From Bacillota bacterium (GTDB lineage Bacteria; Bacillota; Clostridia; Lachnospirales; Anaerotignaceae): 59,179 nt of DNA. Below the pieces are notes generated by a model, which worked only from the letters and a program-made list of their open reading frames with translations, ran no database searches and was not told where the DNA came from. The DNA lies in contig JAETUG010000012.1 of the NCBI GenBank assembly GCA_021768705.1, positions 1 through 59,179 of the forward strand, given 5' to 3'. Below, one piece after another: positions 44,532 to 53,701 of the stretch. Position numbers and translations under genes: made by a program. The number at the start of each line of letters is the position of its first letter. Positions within the stretch are counted from its first letter, which is position 1.

Positions 44532-46018
44532 TTTTTACTGCTCCTTCCATAAAGCCGAGTCATTTCGGCAATCTTTACGGTCAGTTCCTCTGTGATCTGG
44601 CCTTCTTTCAATCTCCACTGCCAGTTTCCACCTAAGATACTGGGGGTATTCATGCGAGCCTCGGCACCCAGCCCCAGGAAATCCTGCATCTGCGCCACAA
44701 ACAACTCCGCAACAGAACTCATACCGCCTCTGAGGATGCCCCAATGGAAGCCTTCCTCCTCGTTCAAACCCAGATATTGGATCGCCATTGCGATATCCTC
44801 GGGGGCTGCGGCATCCTTCCATGCCATCACAGGGTCATTATCATGGGTGCCTACATAGCATACACAATGGGAGGGATAGGTATGGGGCAGATAGTCACTG
44901 GGCTCACGGGAATCAAAGGCAAATTCCAAAACCTTCATTCCTGGAAATTCAGAATCCTGCAAAAGCTGCTGTACTTCCGGTGTCAGGAAGCCCAAATCCT
45001 CCGCAATAAAGGAAACATAGGGGAACCAGTTTTTCAGCACAGAAATCAGATCCATGCCGGGGCCTTTCACCCAATGTCCGTTTTTCGCATTGGTATCCCC
45101 ATAAGGAACAGCCCAATAGCTTTCCAATCCACGGAAGTGGTCGATACGCAAAACATCATATAGCTTTGCCGCCCCATCGATTCTGCGAATCCACCAGCCA
45201 TAGCCATCGGCCTTCATGGCATCCCAATCGTAAAGGGGATTACCCCAAAGCTGCCCCTCCGCACTGAATGCATCGGGAGGTACACCGGAAACTTCATAGG
45301 GTATATTTTTTTCATCCAATTGGAAAAACTTTGGTTCTGACCAAACATCGGCAGAGTCCATCGCCACATAAATGGGCATATCCCCGATGATGCCGATGCC
45401 CTTTTCCTTGGCATAAGAACGCAGTGCATTCCACTGCTGGAAGAACAGATACTGGATATAGATAAACAATTCCATATCATCAGCCAGTTCCTGACGATAT
45501 TTCGTCAAAGCATCCTTTTTTCTCAGACGGATATCTTCATCCGCCCATTCTGTCCATGCTTTCATGCCAAAATGTCGTTTCAATGCCATATACAAGGCAT
45601 AGTCAGGAAGCCAGCCTTTGTTTTCTTCTGTAAATCGTTCAACTTTCTCTGCATCCCTTTTCCAGCCACGCTGCTTTGCTTTTTCCAACAAATCGAATCG
45701 GCCTTCATAAATTTTCTGATACTCTACTTTTGCAGGGTCGCTGCCCCAATCCACAGCATCGATCTCTGCCTGTTCCAGCAGACCTTCTTTGCAGAGAATC
45801 TCCAGATCGACGAAATAAGGGTTGCCTGCGAAAGCAGAAAAGCTCTGGTACGGAGAATCCCCATAACCGGTAGGCCCAACGGGAAGAATCTGCCACCATT
45901 TCTGTTCGGCTTTCCCCAGAAAGTCGATGAAATCATAGGCAGCTTTCCCCATAGAACCGATACCATAGGGAGAAGGTAATGCAGAAATCGGCAGCAAAAT
46001 GCCGGAACTTCTTTCCAT
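44519..46018 (-). CDS. malQ: 4-alpha-glucanotransferase (amylomaltase, GH77)
   Basis: MalQ transfers alpha-1,4-glucan segments between maltodextrins, releasing glucose. The 499-residue protein starts with [16 protein letters not shown] and has [20 protein letters not shown], the nucleophile region [13 protein letters not shown], the acid/base region [13 protein letters not shown] and [10 protein letters not shown]. The start ATG 46018 has AAGGAGG 7 nt upstream. It lies between the permeases and the ATPase, which points to maltodextrin or a related glucan as cargo. Confidence 0.95.
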   Translation of the reverse strand: MERSSGILLPISALPSPYGIGSMGKAAYDFIDFLGKAEQKWWQILPVGPTGYGDSPYQSFSAFAGNPYFVDLEILCKEGLLEQAEIDAVDWGSDPAKVEYQKIYEGRFDLLEKAKQRGWKRDAEKVERFTEENKGWLPDYALYMALKRHFGMKAWTEWADEDIRLRKKDALTKYRQELADDMELFIYIQYLFFQQWNALRSYAKEKGIGIIGDMPIYVAMDSADVWSEPKFFQLDEKNIPYEVSGVPPDAFSAEGQLWGNPLYDWDAMKADGYGWWIRRIDGAAKLYDVLRIDHFRGLESYWAVPYGDTNAKNGHWVKGPGMDLISVLKNWFPYVSFIAEDLGFLTPEVQQLLQDSEFPGMKVLEFAFDSREPSDYLPHTYPSHCVCYVGTHDNDPVMAWKDAAAPEDIAMAIQYLGLNEEEGFHWGILRGGMSSVAELFVAQMQDFLGLGAEARMNTPSILGGNWQWRLKEGQITEELTVKIAEMTRLYGRSSKKWQA

Positions 46019-46030
46019 AGCCACGCCTCC

Positions 46031-46897
46031 TTAGCCCTTGACTGCACCTGCCAGAACACCTTTGATGATGTGTTTCTGACCCAACAGATAGATGATAACC
46101 ACAGGCAGGACGGTCATAACGATACATGCCATCATAGACCCCAATTCCACTCTTCCGTAACTGCCGCGGAAATACTGGATCAGCATAGGAATCGTTCTGT
46201 ATTTTTTGATATCCAATACCAGTGTGGGCAATAAGTAGTCATTCCATACCCACATGGTTTCCAGCACACCAACAGAGATCATGGTGGGCTTCAGCAAAGG
46301 AAATACCACTTTAAAGTAGGTCTGCAACGGGTTGCAGCCATCGATCATTGCCGCTTCCTCCAATTCCAGCGGAATGGACTTCACGAAACCGGAGAACATG
46401 AATACCGCCAAGCCTGCGCCAAAGCCAAGGTAGATAAAGCAGATGGTCCAGGGAGTATTGAACCGCAGGCCGAAAATATTCAGGCTGTCCGCCGTCTGAG
46501 ACAGGGTGAACATGACCATCTGGAAAGGTACTACCATAGAAAATGCGCAGAGCATATAAATCAATTTTGACAGTTTGGAATTCACTCTTGTGATATACCA
46601 CGCACACATGGAGCAGCACAGCAGAATCAGTGCCACAGAAGAGGTAGTGATGAAGGCACTATAGCCGAAGCTCTGTAAAAAGCCCTGGGCTCTCAGTGCA
46701 TTGATATAGTTTTGAAAGCCTGCGAAGGTTTCCGCATTGGGCAGGGTAAAGGTCTCCGCTGTGGTAATGGCAGTTTCCTTTTTAAAGGAGTTCATGACTA
46801 CCATAACGATGGGATACAGATACAGCACGCAGATGATAGAGAAGAAAATCGTACCCAATGTACTTGTACTGCCCAAGGATTTTTTTGTCTTGTTCAT
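46031..46897 (-). CDS. Sugar ABC transporter permease, MalG type
   Basis: A 288-residue inner-membrane permease with about six helices. The EAA loop that docks the ATPase reads LELEEAAMIDGCNPLQT near residue 190. LGTIFFSIICVLYLYPIVMV is the first helix. It starts on the last base of the malF stop (TAATG) and precedes malQ by 12 nt. With MalF it forms the channel. Confidence 0.93.
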   Translation of the reverse strand: MNKTKKSLGSTSTLGTIFFSIICVLYLYPIVMVVMNSFKKETAITTAETFTLPNAETFAGFQNYINALRAQGFLQSFGYSAFITTSSVALILLCCSMCAWYITRVNSKLSKLIYMLCAFSMVVPFQMVMFTLSQTADSLNIFGLRFNTPWTICFIYLGFGAGLAVFMFSGFVKSIPLELEEAAMIDGCNPLQTYFKVVFPLLKPTMISVGVLETMWVWNDYLLPTLVLDIKKYRTIPMLIQYFRGSYGRVELGSMMACIVMTVLPVVIIYLLGQKHIIKGVLAGAVKG

Positions 46898-47748
46898 TAC
46901 TGCTGCACCTCCTTAGAACGGGTTGCTCTCAGCTGTGTCAAACCAATGATAACCACCAGAAGAAAGAAGATCACAGCTTTTGCCTGACCGATGCCCTTCC
47001 AGGCCGCACCGGCACGGGCATAGAAGGTGTAGTAGATATTCAGTGCCATCATTTCTGTGGTATGGGCAGGTTCCCCTGCTGTCAGGGACAGGTTCTGGTC
47101 GAAAAGCTTGAAGGCGTTGGTGATCGTCAGAAACAAGCAGATGGTGATTGAAGGCATGACCATAGGCAGTTTTACCTTCAGCAATGTCTGCCAGTGATTT
47201 GCGCCATCAATGGCAGCTGCTTCCATCAGATCGGGAGATATATTTTGCAGACCGGCAACGTAAATGATCATCATATAACCAATCTGCTGCCAGCAAAGCA
47301 GGATGATCAGCCCCCAATAACCCGCCTGTGTATTCAGAGCCAACAAAGGCTGACCTAGTTTCATCAGCACCGCATTGAACAATGTCTGCCAGATATACCC
47401 CAGTACGATGCCGCCGATCAGGTTGGGCATGAAGAAAACAGTTCTGAAAATATTTGTGCCCTTCAGTTCTTTTGTCAGTGCCAGGGCGATGGCGAAGGCT
47501 GTTACATTGATGATAGTGGCCGCCACGATCACAAAGGCTACTGTGAAATAGAAGGAATCGATAAAGGATGTATCAGCGAATGCTTTCGCATAGTTGCCCA
47601 GACCGACCCATTTGGCGTTGTCTACTGTCGTAAACTGACAGAAGGACAGGTATAAGCCATGGAGAAAGGGCCAGATGAACCCTACACAAAAGGCCGCCAG
47701 TGTGGGTGCCACAAAGATAGGAAACCACCTTTTTAAAGCTTTTTCCAC
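46897..47748 (-). CDS. Sugar ABC transporter permease, MalF type
   Basis: A 283-residue permease with six helices and the EAA loop DLMEAAAIDGANHWQTLLK. It lacks the long periplasmic loop of enteric MalF, as usual in Firmicutes. The start is GTG 47748 with GAGATG upstream. A hairpin in the 115-nt gap after the binding-protein gene probably lowers its expression relative to that gene. Confidence 0.92.
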   Translation of the reverse strand: MEKALKRWFPIFVAPTLAAFCVGFIWPFLHGLYLSFCQFTTVDNAKWVGLGNYAKAFADTSFIDSFYFTVAFVIVAATIINVTAFAIALALTKELKGTNIFRTVFFMPNLIGGIVLGYIWQTLFNAVLMKLGQPLLALNTQAGYWGLIILLCWQQIGYMMIIYVAGLQNISPDLMEAAAIDGANHWQTLLKVKLPMVMPSITICLFLTITNAFKLFDQNLSLTAGEPAHTTEMMALNIYYTFYARAGAAWKGIGQAKAVIFFLLVVIIGLTQLRATRSKEVQQ

Positions 47749-47803
47749 GGTAGTTCATCTCACTTTCTTTTAGAATTTCAGGGGATGTTTGTTTATAAAG
47801 AAT

Positions 47804-47822
47804 GGGGAAGCTGCTGCTCCCC
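47804..47822 (-). repeat. Intercistronic hairpin between binding-protein and malF genes
   Basis: GGGGAGC (47822-47816) pairs with GCTTCCCC (47811-47804) around AGCA with one bulge; ATTCTTTATAAAC follows, so the T run is weak. Such hairpins often stabilise the upstream message and give excess binding protein. Confidence 0.55.
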
Positions 47823-47863
47823 CACTCTTTTTCTTTTGCACACTGTGTCGTTCGTCAGAAATA

Positions 47864-49189
47864 TTAGCTGTTTGCCAACTGATATTCTGTTGCCCAACCA
47901 TCAACGAATGCGGAAACAACTGCAGCCCAGTTATCGTCTGTCTGGTTAGCAGCATAAGCTGTCAGAGCAGAACCAACGCCGTTTTTCCATTCTTCGGAAG
48001 GCATGGTAGAGAAGTTCCAGGATACAGGTGTTTTGCCTGCTGCTGTCATTTCAGCATCCTGTTTTACGAACAGGTTGGAGGATTCCAGAGCGTCCTTGAA
48101 AGGAATTACAAAGCCCATACCTGCTTCGCCGCTGGGCATTGCGCCTTTGCCGCCGCACATGGCTGTTGTACCAACTTCACTGGTAACACACCAGTTCATG
48201 AAGTCCAGTGTGGCCTGGATATCTTCTTCGGATGCGCTGTTGTTTACACACCAGTAATTCTCTGTACCTGTGCACAGCCCCTGATTTGCTTCATCGCCAA
48301 CGCCAAAGTAGATGGGGATCATAGCCAGATCCTCATCTTTGAATTTGCCTTCTCCCACAAGGTCGCTATATTCCCAAGAACCATTCTGGAAGAATACAGC
48401 CTTGCCTGCCAAAAATTCATTTCTGGAATCATCGCCTGTTTTCGCAGACAATTCTGCAGGGCTGCAAGTGCTGTTGTTGATATATAAATCCCAAATTGCA
48501 CGATACTGATCCAGATATGTGCCCTTGATGGCATCTGTAGAATCGATGTCATTTGCCTGATATTCAAAATAGAGGGGCAGGTTTGCCAGATGCGTTTTGA
48601 ATCTCCAGTCGGAAGAACCATCCATACCTGCAGAAGTGAAGGCCGCAAAGCCCAACTCATCTTTACGAGCCGTGATATCTTCCGCAACGGCCTTCAATGT
48701 TTCAAAGGATGTGATATCATCGATGGAATAGCCTGCTTTTTTCAGCAATGTTTTATTTGCGATAATACCATAGGATTCGATCACATAAGCGATACCCGCA
48801 ACAGAACCATCTTCATTTTTCAGTGCATACGAATCGCTTGTCAGCTGGCTCATCACATCGCTGCCTGTCAGATCATAGCAATAATCCGCCCAGTTTTTCA
48901 GCCCCACAGGACCATTTACCTGAAACAGTGTGGGCGCATTGGATTTTCCCATTTCTGCCATCAATGTTGTTTCATAATCGCCGGAGGCAGCCGTAACCAC
49001 TGTTACAGGCACCCCCGTTTCTTCTTCGTATATCTTTGCCAACTCCTTCCACTGCGCATTCTGTTCCGGCTTGAAGTTTAGATAATATACGCTTGCTGTG
49101 TCTTCACCGGATGCTGTTTCAGAACTGCCGCATGCTGCCAGCCCCGCACACATCACCAGAGACATCATAAGTGCAAATATTCTTTTCAA
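47864..49189 (-). CDS. Extracellular sugar-binding lipoprotein (family 1)
   Basis: A solute-binding protein of about 441 residues. The signal ends in AGLAAC, with the lipid-modified Cys at about 20. The rest matches family 1 (EQNAQWKELAKIYEEETGVP, then NGSWEYSD and GGKGAMPSG). The start is probably TTG 49189 with GGGAGATG upstream; the ATG at 49207 has no ribosome binding site. It collects sugar for MalF/G; malQ in the operon suggests maltodextrin. A cre-like site lies upstream. Confidence 0.9.
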   Translation of the reverse strand: MKRIFALMMSLVMCAGLAACGSSETASGEDTASVYYLNFKPEQNAQWKELAKIYEEETGVPVTVVTAASGDYETTLMAEMGKSNAPTLFQVNGPVGLKNWADYCYDLTGSDVMSQLTSDSYALKNEDGSVAGIAYVIESYGIIANKTLLKKAGYSIDDITSFETLKAVAEDITARKDELGFAAFTSAGMDGSSDWRFKTHLANLPLYFEYQANDIDSTDAIKGTYLDQYRAIWDLYINNSTCSPAELSAKTGDDSRNEFLAGKAVFFQNGSWEYSDLVGEGKFKDEDLAMIPIYFGVGDEANQGLCTGTENYWCVNNSASEEDIQATLDFMNWCVTSEVGTTAMCGGKGAMPSGEAGMGFVIPFKDALESSNLFVKQDAEMTAAGKTPVSWNFSTMPSEEWKNGVGSALTAYAANQTDDNWAAVVSAFVDGWATEYQLANS

Positions 49190-49250
49190 GTTACATCTCC
49201 CTTTCATTCTTTATTTTTCACTCTTTATTTTGTGTAAAATATATTTCCAT

Positions 49251-49269
49251 ATCCCCTTTTAGGATATAA
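49251..49269. promoter_or_regulatory. Inverted repeat before the sugar-binding protein gene
   Basis: ATATCC-CCTTTTA-GGATAT has perfect 6-nt arms. It lies 62 nt upstream of the start codon in an AT-rich leader, where a local regulator could bind. I did not find a convincing -35/-10 pair nearby. Confidence 0.35.
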
Positions 49270-49365
49270 AAATCAATTCTCAGGAAAACTAATTTTGCCA
49301 TTAGCTTTCCCCATAAATCAGAAATTTTTCTTATGTGATAAAAGTTTCTGCAAAAAAATAAGAAT

Positions 49366-49380
49366 ATGGAACCGAAACCA
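49366..49380. promoter_or_regulatory. cre-like site between the sugar operon and the HAD gene
   Basis: ATGGAACCGAAACCA matches the cre consensus WTGNAANCGNWNNCW at every defined position. It lies in the divergent gap, upstream of the plus-strand promoter at 49403. CcpA bound to a seryl-phosphorylated HPr-like protein could regulate either direction. Confidence 0.6.
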
Positions 49381-49402
49381 CGACTTCCATAAATCTTGCT
49401 TA

Positions 49403-49431
49403 TTGTCTGGACTCTGTTTCTTTGGTAAAAT
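49403..49431 (+). promoter_or_regulatory. Promoter of the HAD/ABC-F unit
   Basis: TTGTCT (49403-49408), a 17-nt spacer and TAAAAT (49426-49431) on the plus strand, 23 nt before the start codon. Confidence 0.6.
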
Positions 49432-49454
49432 AAAAATGTTAGGCAGGTGAGACT

Positions 49455-50297
49455 ATGACAAAAATCAAGCTGATCGCCTCCGATCTGGACGGCACATTAT
49501 TGACAAGCAAAAAAGAGATCACGCCCCGTTTATATCAGGCGTTGAAAAAAATAAATGAAATGGGCATCTATTTTGTTCCTTCCACAGGGAGACCCTTCGG
49601 TTCTCTTCCCCGGGATGTAAAAGAGCTGCCCTTTTTGAAATACGTCATCACCAGCAATGGTGCTTCCGTATATGATGCCCAGAAAAAATATGATATCGTA
49701 CAGAATTTTCTGACTCCCGAAGCAGTGGATATCACTTTGGGAATCGCAAAGGAGCTGCCGATTATCATAGAATTTTTCAAAGATGGCAAGGCATACATCG
49801 CAAAAGAGGTTTTTGATGATCTTTCCCCTTATGATCTGACAGAAAGCCACATCCATTACATAAAGACCACCCGCATCCCTGTTAAGGATTTCTTTGGCGA
49901 GATGGAAAGAAACAAATCCGCTCTGGAAAATATCAATCTGGTTTTTAGTGATATGGCACAGAGAAAACAGACCTGGGATCTTTTGCAGTCCAAAGGCCAT
50001 GCCTCTGTAACGGCATCCTCCCCGAAAAATATCGAGATCACCTCTAAGGACGCCACCAAGGCACTGGCGTTGGAAAAGCTTTGCCAAGTGCTGGGCATCC
50101 AACGGGAAAATACCCTTGCCATGGGCGATGGGGATAACGACCTGCCCATGCTCCGCTTCGCAGGGGTCGGCGTTGCCATGGAAAATGGGGAAGAACATGT
50201 GAAAAAAGCGGCAGATCTGATTGCCGATGACTGCAACGATTTCGGCGCAGCAAAAATATTAGAACAAATCATAGAGCAAAAAGGAGTTTTAGAATGA
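49455..50297 (+). CDS. Cof-type HAD-superfamily phosphatase
   Basis: A 280-residue HAD IIB phosphatase. Motif I is SDLDGTLL with the nucleophile Asp, motif II PSTGRP, motif III Lys region and motif IV MGDGDNDLPMLRFAG. The cap domain lies between. These enzymes act on sugar phosphates or cofactor phosphates such as FMN or PLP; the substrate cannot be read. GCAGGTGAG precedes the ATG. It overlaps the ABC-F gene by ATGA. Confidence 0.93.
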   Translation: MTKIKLIASDLDGTLLTSKKEITPRLYQALKKINEMGIYFVPSTGRPFGSLPRDVKELPFLKYVITSNGASVYDAQKKYDIVQNFLTPEAVDITLGIAKELPIIIEFFKDGKAYIAKEVFDDLSPYDLTESHIHYIKTTRIPVKDFFGEMERNKSALENINLVFSDMAQRKQTWDLLQSKGHASVTASSPKNIEITSKDATKALALEKLCQVLGIQRENTLAMGDGDNDLPMLRFAGVGVAMENGEEHVKKAADLIADDCNDFGAAKILEQIIEQKGVLE

Positions 50298-51850
50298 GTA
50301 TTTTGAATGTAGTGAAGCTCAGCCATGGCTTTGGCGACAGAGCAATTTTCACAGACGTTTCCTTCCGCCTGCTGAAAGGCGAACATGTCGGCTTTGTTGG
50401 TGCCAACGGCGAAGGCAAATCCACATTTATGAATATCATCACCGGCAGCCTGATGCCCGATGAAGGCAAGATCGAATGGAGCAAAAATGTGCGCGTTGGC
50501 TATCTGGATCAGCATGCGGTTCTGGAAAAGGGTCAGACCATTCGGGATGTACTGCAGTCCGCCTTCGCATATCTTTTTGACCTGGAAGCTCAGATGAATG
50601 CCTACTATGCGGAAATGGCAGAGGCTGACCCAGACCGTATGGAATTTTTGATGGAAGAAACTGGCAGTATTCAGGAAACATTGGATCAGCATGATTTTTA
50701 TATCATCGATTCTAAAGTGGAAGAGATTGGTCGTGCCTTGGGCTTGGCGGATATTGGCTTCGACAGAGATGTGACAGAGCTTTCCGGCGGTCAACGAACA
50801 AAAGTCCTGATGGCAAAGCTACTGCTGGAAAAACCCGATATTCTCCTGTTGGACGAGCCTACCAACTATCTGGATGAAAACCACATCGAATGGCTGAAAC
50901 GCTACCTGATCGATTACGAAAATGCCTTTATTCTCATTTCCCATGATATCCCCTTCCTGAACAGCGTTGTCAACCTGATCTATCATGTGGAAAATTCCGA
51001 AATCACCAGATATGTCGGCAATTACGATAAATTCCAGGAAGTCTACGCCATGAAGAAGGCGCAGTTGGAAGCGGCTTACCGCAAACAACAGCAGGAAATT
51101 GAAGATCTAAAGGATTTCGTTGCCAGAAACAAAGCCCGTGTCGCCACCAGAAACATGGCCATGAGCCGACAGAAAAAGCTGGATAAAATGGATGTCATTG
51201 AACTGGCGAAGGAAAAACCCAAGCCGGAATTCCATTTCAAGGAAGCCCGTGCCTCCGGCAGATATATCTTCCAGACAGAGAATTTAGTCATTGGTTATGA
51301 TAAACCCCTTTCCAAGCCATTGAATCTTTCCATGGAACGGGGACAGAAGATCGCTTTAGTGGGTGCCAACGGGATCGGGAAAACCACCCTGCTGAAAAGC
51401 ATCATTGGCGAAATTCCTCCCCTCAGCGGCAAAACGGAACTGGGCGATTATCTCTACACCGGCTATTTTGAGCAAGAAAAAAAGTATACAGAAAACGTGA
51501 CTTGCATCGATGAAATCTGGAAGGAATTCCCTTCCTATACCCAGTATGAGGTCCGCTCTGCTCTGGCAAAATGCGGTCTGACTACAAAGCATATCGAAAG
51601 TATGGTAAAGGTGCTCAGCGGCGGCGAACAGGCGAAAGTACGCCTATGTAAGCTCATCAATAACGAAACCAACGTACTGTTGCTGGACGAACCGACCAAC
51701 CATCTGGACGTGGATGCAAAGGATGAACTGAAACGGGCACTGAAAGCCTATAAAGGCAGTATCCTGCTGATCTGCCATGAACCGGAATTTTATCGTGATG
51801 TGGTGACGGATGTTTGGAATTGCGAGGATTGGACAACGGTACAACTGTAA
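50294..51850 (+). CDS. ABC-F family ATPase
   Basis: A 518-residue protein with two ABC domains and no membrane segment. The first has GANGEGKST, LSGGQRTK, LLLDEPTNYLD and ISHDIPFL; the second has GANGIGKTT, LSGGEQAK, LLLDEPTNHLD and CHEPEFYR, which departs from the usual SHDRxFL. The linker between them (~240-300) is charged and helical. ABC-F proteins act on the ribosome E site, some giving antibiotic protection; this subtype resembles housekeeping YbiT-like members. Translation is probably coupled to the HAD gene. Confidence 0.92.
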   Translation: MSILNVVKLSHGFGDRAIFTDVSFRLLKGEHVGFVGANGEGKSTFMNIITGSLMPDEGKIEWSKNVRVGYLDQHAVLEKGQTIRDVLQSAFAYLFDLEAQMNAYYAEMAEADPDRMEFLMEETGSIQETLDQHDFYIIDSKVEEIGRALGLADIGFDRDVTELSGGQRTKVLMAKLLLEKPDILLLDEPTNYLDENHIEWLKRYLIDYENAFILISHDIPFLNSVVNLIYHVENSEITRYVGNYDKFQEVYAMKKAQLEAAYRKQQQEIEDLKDFVARNKARVATRNMAMSRQKKLDKMDVIELAKEKPKPEFHFKEARASGRYIFQTENLVIGYDKPLSKPLNLSMERGQKIALVGANGIGKTTLLKSIIGEIPPLSGKTELGDYLYTGYFEQEKKYTENVTCIDEIWKEFPSYTQYEVRSALAKCGLTTKHIESMVKVLSGGEQAKVRLCKLINNETNVLLLDEPTNHLDVDAKDELKRALKAYKGSILLICHEPEFYRDVVTDVWNCEDWTTVQL

Positions 51851-51897
51851 AGGGCATAAAAATAAGGCTATCTTTCTTAGAAGAGTCCCGATAAGAA

Positions 51898-51941
51898 AAA
51901 TCGAAAGAAATGCTTGAAACCAAGCTTTCTTTCGATTTTTT
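51898..51941 (+). terminator. Bidirectional terminator after ABC-F
   Basis: AATCGAAAGAAA..GCTTG pairs with CAAGC..TTTCTTTCGATT (51899-51916 and 51921-51937), then TTTTTTG. The mirror T run also serves the convergent radical SAM gene. Confidence 0.9.
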
Positions 51942-51947
51942 GTTTTC

Positions 51948-53684
51948 TTATTTTCTTTCCTGTGCCAGCAATTCCTGCACTTCCTCCATGGGGATCACCA
52001 GATATTCTGCATTTCCCAATAGATCTTTGTGTCCATAATCCAGCAAGACTGCCTTCGGTTCTTCCTCCCCGAATACATCCAGATAGGTCTGCCGAATGAG
52101 GACTTTCTTTTCCGCATCGGCATAGGTCGGCAAATATTTCTGCACCAGCTTCGCCGTGATCCGTTCATATTCCTGCCCATTGCCGCCAACCTTCAGCCAT
52201 GCAGGCAGTTTTTTCGGCTTTTCATGCAAAGCAATATCGAATTTCAACGCCCATTGGAATTTCCGCAAATCTACCTTTTCATTTTTCTGCACAAAATCCC
52301 AGAGTACGTCGCAAAGCCCCAGCTTAGAAAGGGATTTATACTGGCAGCCCTCCGCCAGCCAAAATTGAGACAATGCTTCGAAGAAGGCAAAGGGGCTTTC
52401 ATATAACGGCACCAGATACGCCAACGCATGCAGGAATTTTCCGCTGTTGTAATAAATCTCCACCATTTCTTCAATATATTTCAATCGCAGCGTGTCCTCA
52501 AAAGGCAGCATATGGGTGGTCAGCACTTCGTATGGCGCGGTATCGTGATAAACGATATCAAAATCCTGCTGCTTTTGGTGCAGCATAGACCCTTTCAGCA
52601 CCTTCAAAAAACCCAGCTGCAGCTGTTCCGGCTCCAAAGCATACACATCGTTGAAGGAACGCCCAAAGGAAGCATAATCCTCATAGGGAAGCCCTGCGAT
52701 CAAGTCTAAATGCTGATGGATATTCTCCCCAGCTTTGATTTGCTTCACGATGCCCGATAATTTTTCAAAATCCACATTTCGGTTGATGGCTTGGATGGTA
52801 TGGGGGTTGGTGGACTGAACGCCGATTTCGAACTGAAACAGCCCTTTTCGTACGGTTTTCAGGAAATCGATGGTTTCCTGATCGATCAGGTCTGCTGTCA
52901 TTTCAAAATGGAAATTCGTTACACCGTTATCATGCTCATGGAGATATTTCCAAATCGCCATGGCATGGCTTTTGCGGCAGTTGAAGGTTCTGTCGATGAA
53001 TTTAACCTGTCGCACCCCTGCGTCCAAAAATTTCTGCAGATCGGGCAGTACTTTTTCCAAAGGAACGAACCGCACCCCCTGTTCTACAGAGGATAGACAA
53101 TAGCCACATTGATAGGGGCAGCCACGGGAAGATTCATAATAGATGATCTGATTTTCCACATCGGAAAAATCTGCTTCATAGGGGAATGGCAGCAGCGCCA
53201 AATCCAAAGGTGCTTCCTGCATCGTTGAAACAATCTCCCCTCCTTTACGGAAGGTCAGACTGCCGATCTCCTCCAAGGATGCCGGTTTCCCAAAATCAAA
53301 ATAGTCCAGCAGCTTACTGAATACGATCTCCCCTTCCCCTCGCATCACCAAATCCACCGCAGGGTTTTCCCGCAAGAAAGCTTCGCTTTCATAGCTAACC
53401 TCCGGCCCGCCAAAGCCAAGAATACAATCAGGCAGGATTTTTTTCAGCAAAGGGCAAAGCTGCCGCAGCATCTCCACGTTCCAGATATATGCGGAAAACA
53501 AAATCACATCGGGCTGTAGGCGAAACAATTCCTCCGCAATAAAATCCAGACGCTGGTTGATGGTAAATTCCCGTGTCAGCACGTTATGTTTTTTATTGTT
53601 ATCCTGAAAGCGGCTCAAATAGCGCAATGCCAGATTGGAATGGATATATTTCGCATTCAGTGCCGCAAGAACAACTTTCTTCAT
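51948..53684 (-). CDS. B12-binding-type radical SAM protein with C-terminal DUF4080-like region
   Basis: A protein of about 578 residues. The N-terminal ~130 residues match a cobalamin-binding fold (DVILFSAYIWNVEML, GFGGPEVSYESE), though the usual DxHxxG cobalamin motif is not visible. The radical SAM core has RGCPYQCGYC for the cluster. The C-terminal ~150 residues look like DUF4080. Substrate unknown. The start ATG 53684 has GAGG 7 nt upstream; ATG 53690 is nearer. It follows hydF by 17 nt, but no link to hydrogenase is known. Confidence 0.85.
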   Translation of the reverse strand: MKKVVLAALNAKYIHSNLALRYLSRFQDNNKKHNVLTREFTINQRLDFIAEELFRLQPDVILFSAYIWNVEMLRQLCPLLKKILPDCILGFGGPEVSYESEAFLRENPAVDLVMRGEGEIVFSKLLDYFDFGKPASLEEIGSLTFRKGGEIVSTMQEAPLDLALLPFPYEADFSDVENQIIYYESSRGCPYQCGYCLSSVEQGVRFVPLEKVLPDLQKFLDAGVRQVKFIDRTFNCRKSHAMAIWKYLHEHDNGVTNFHFEMTADLIDQETIDFLKTVRKGLFQFEIGVQSTNPHTIQAINRNVDFEKLSGIVKQIKAGENIHQHLDLIAGLPYEDYASFGRSFNDVYALEPEQLQLGFLKVLKGSMLHQKQQDFDIVYHDTAPYEVLTTHMLPFEDTLRLKYIEEMVEIYYNSGKFLHALAYLVPLYESPFAFFEALSQFWLAEGCQYKSLSKLGLCDVLWDFVQKNEKVDLRKFQWALKFDIALHEKPKKLPAWLKVGGNGQEYERITAKLVQKYLPTYADAEKKVLIRQTYLDVFGEEEPKAVLLDYGHKDLLGNAEYLVIPMEEVQELLAQERK

Positions 53685-53701
53685 TTTCATTCCTCACTTT
53701 T

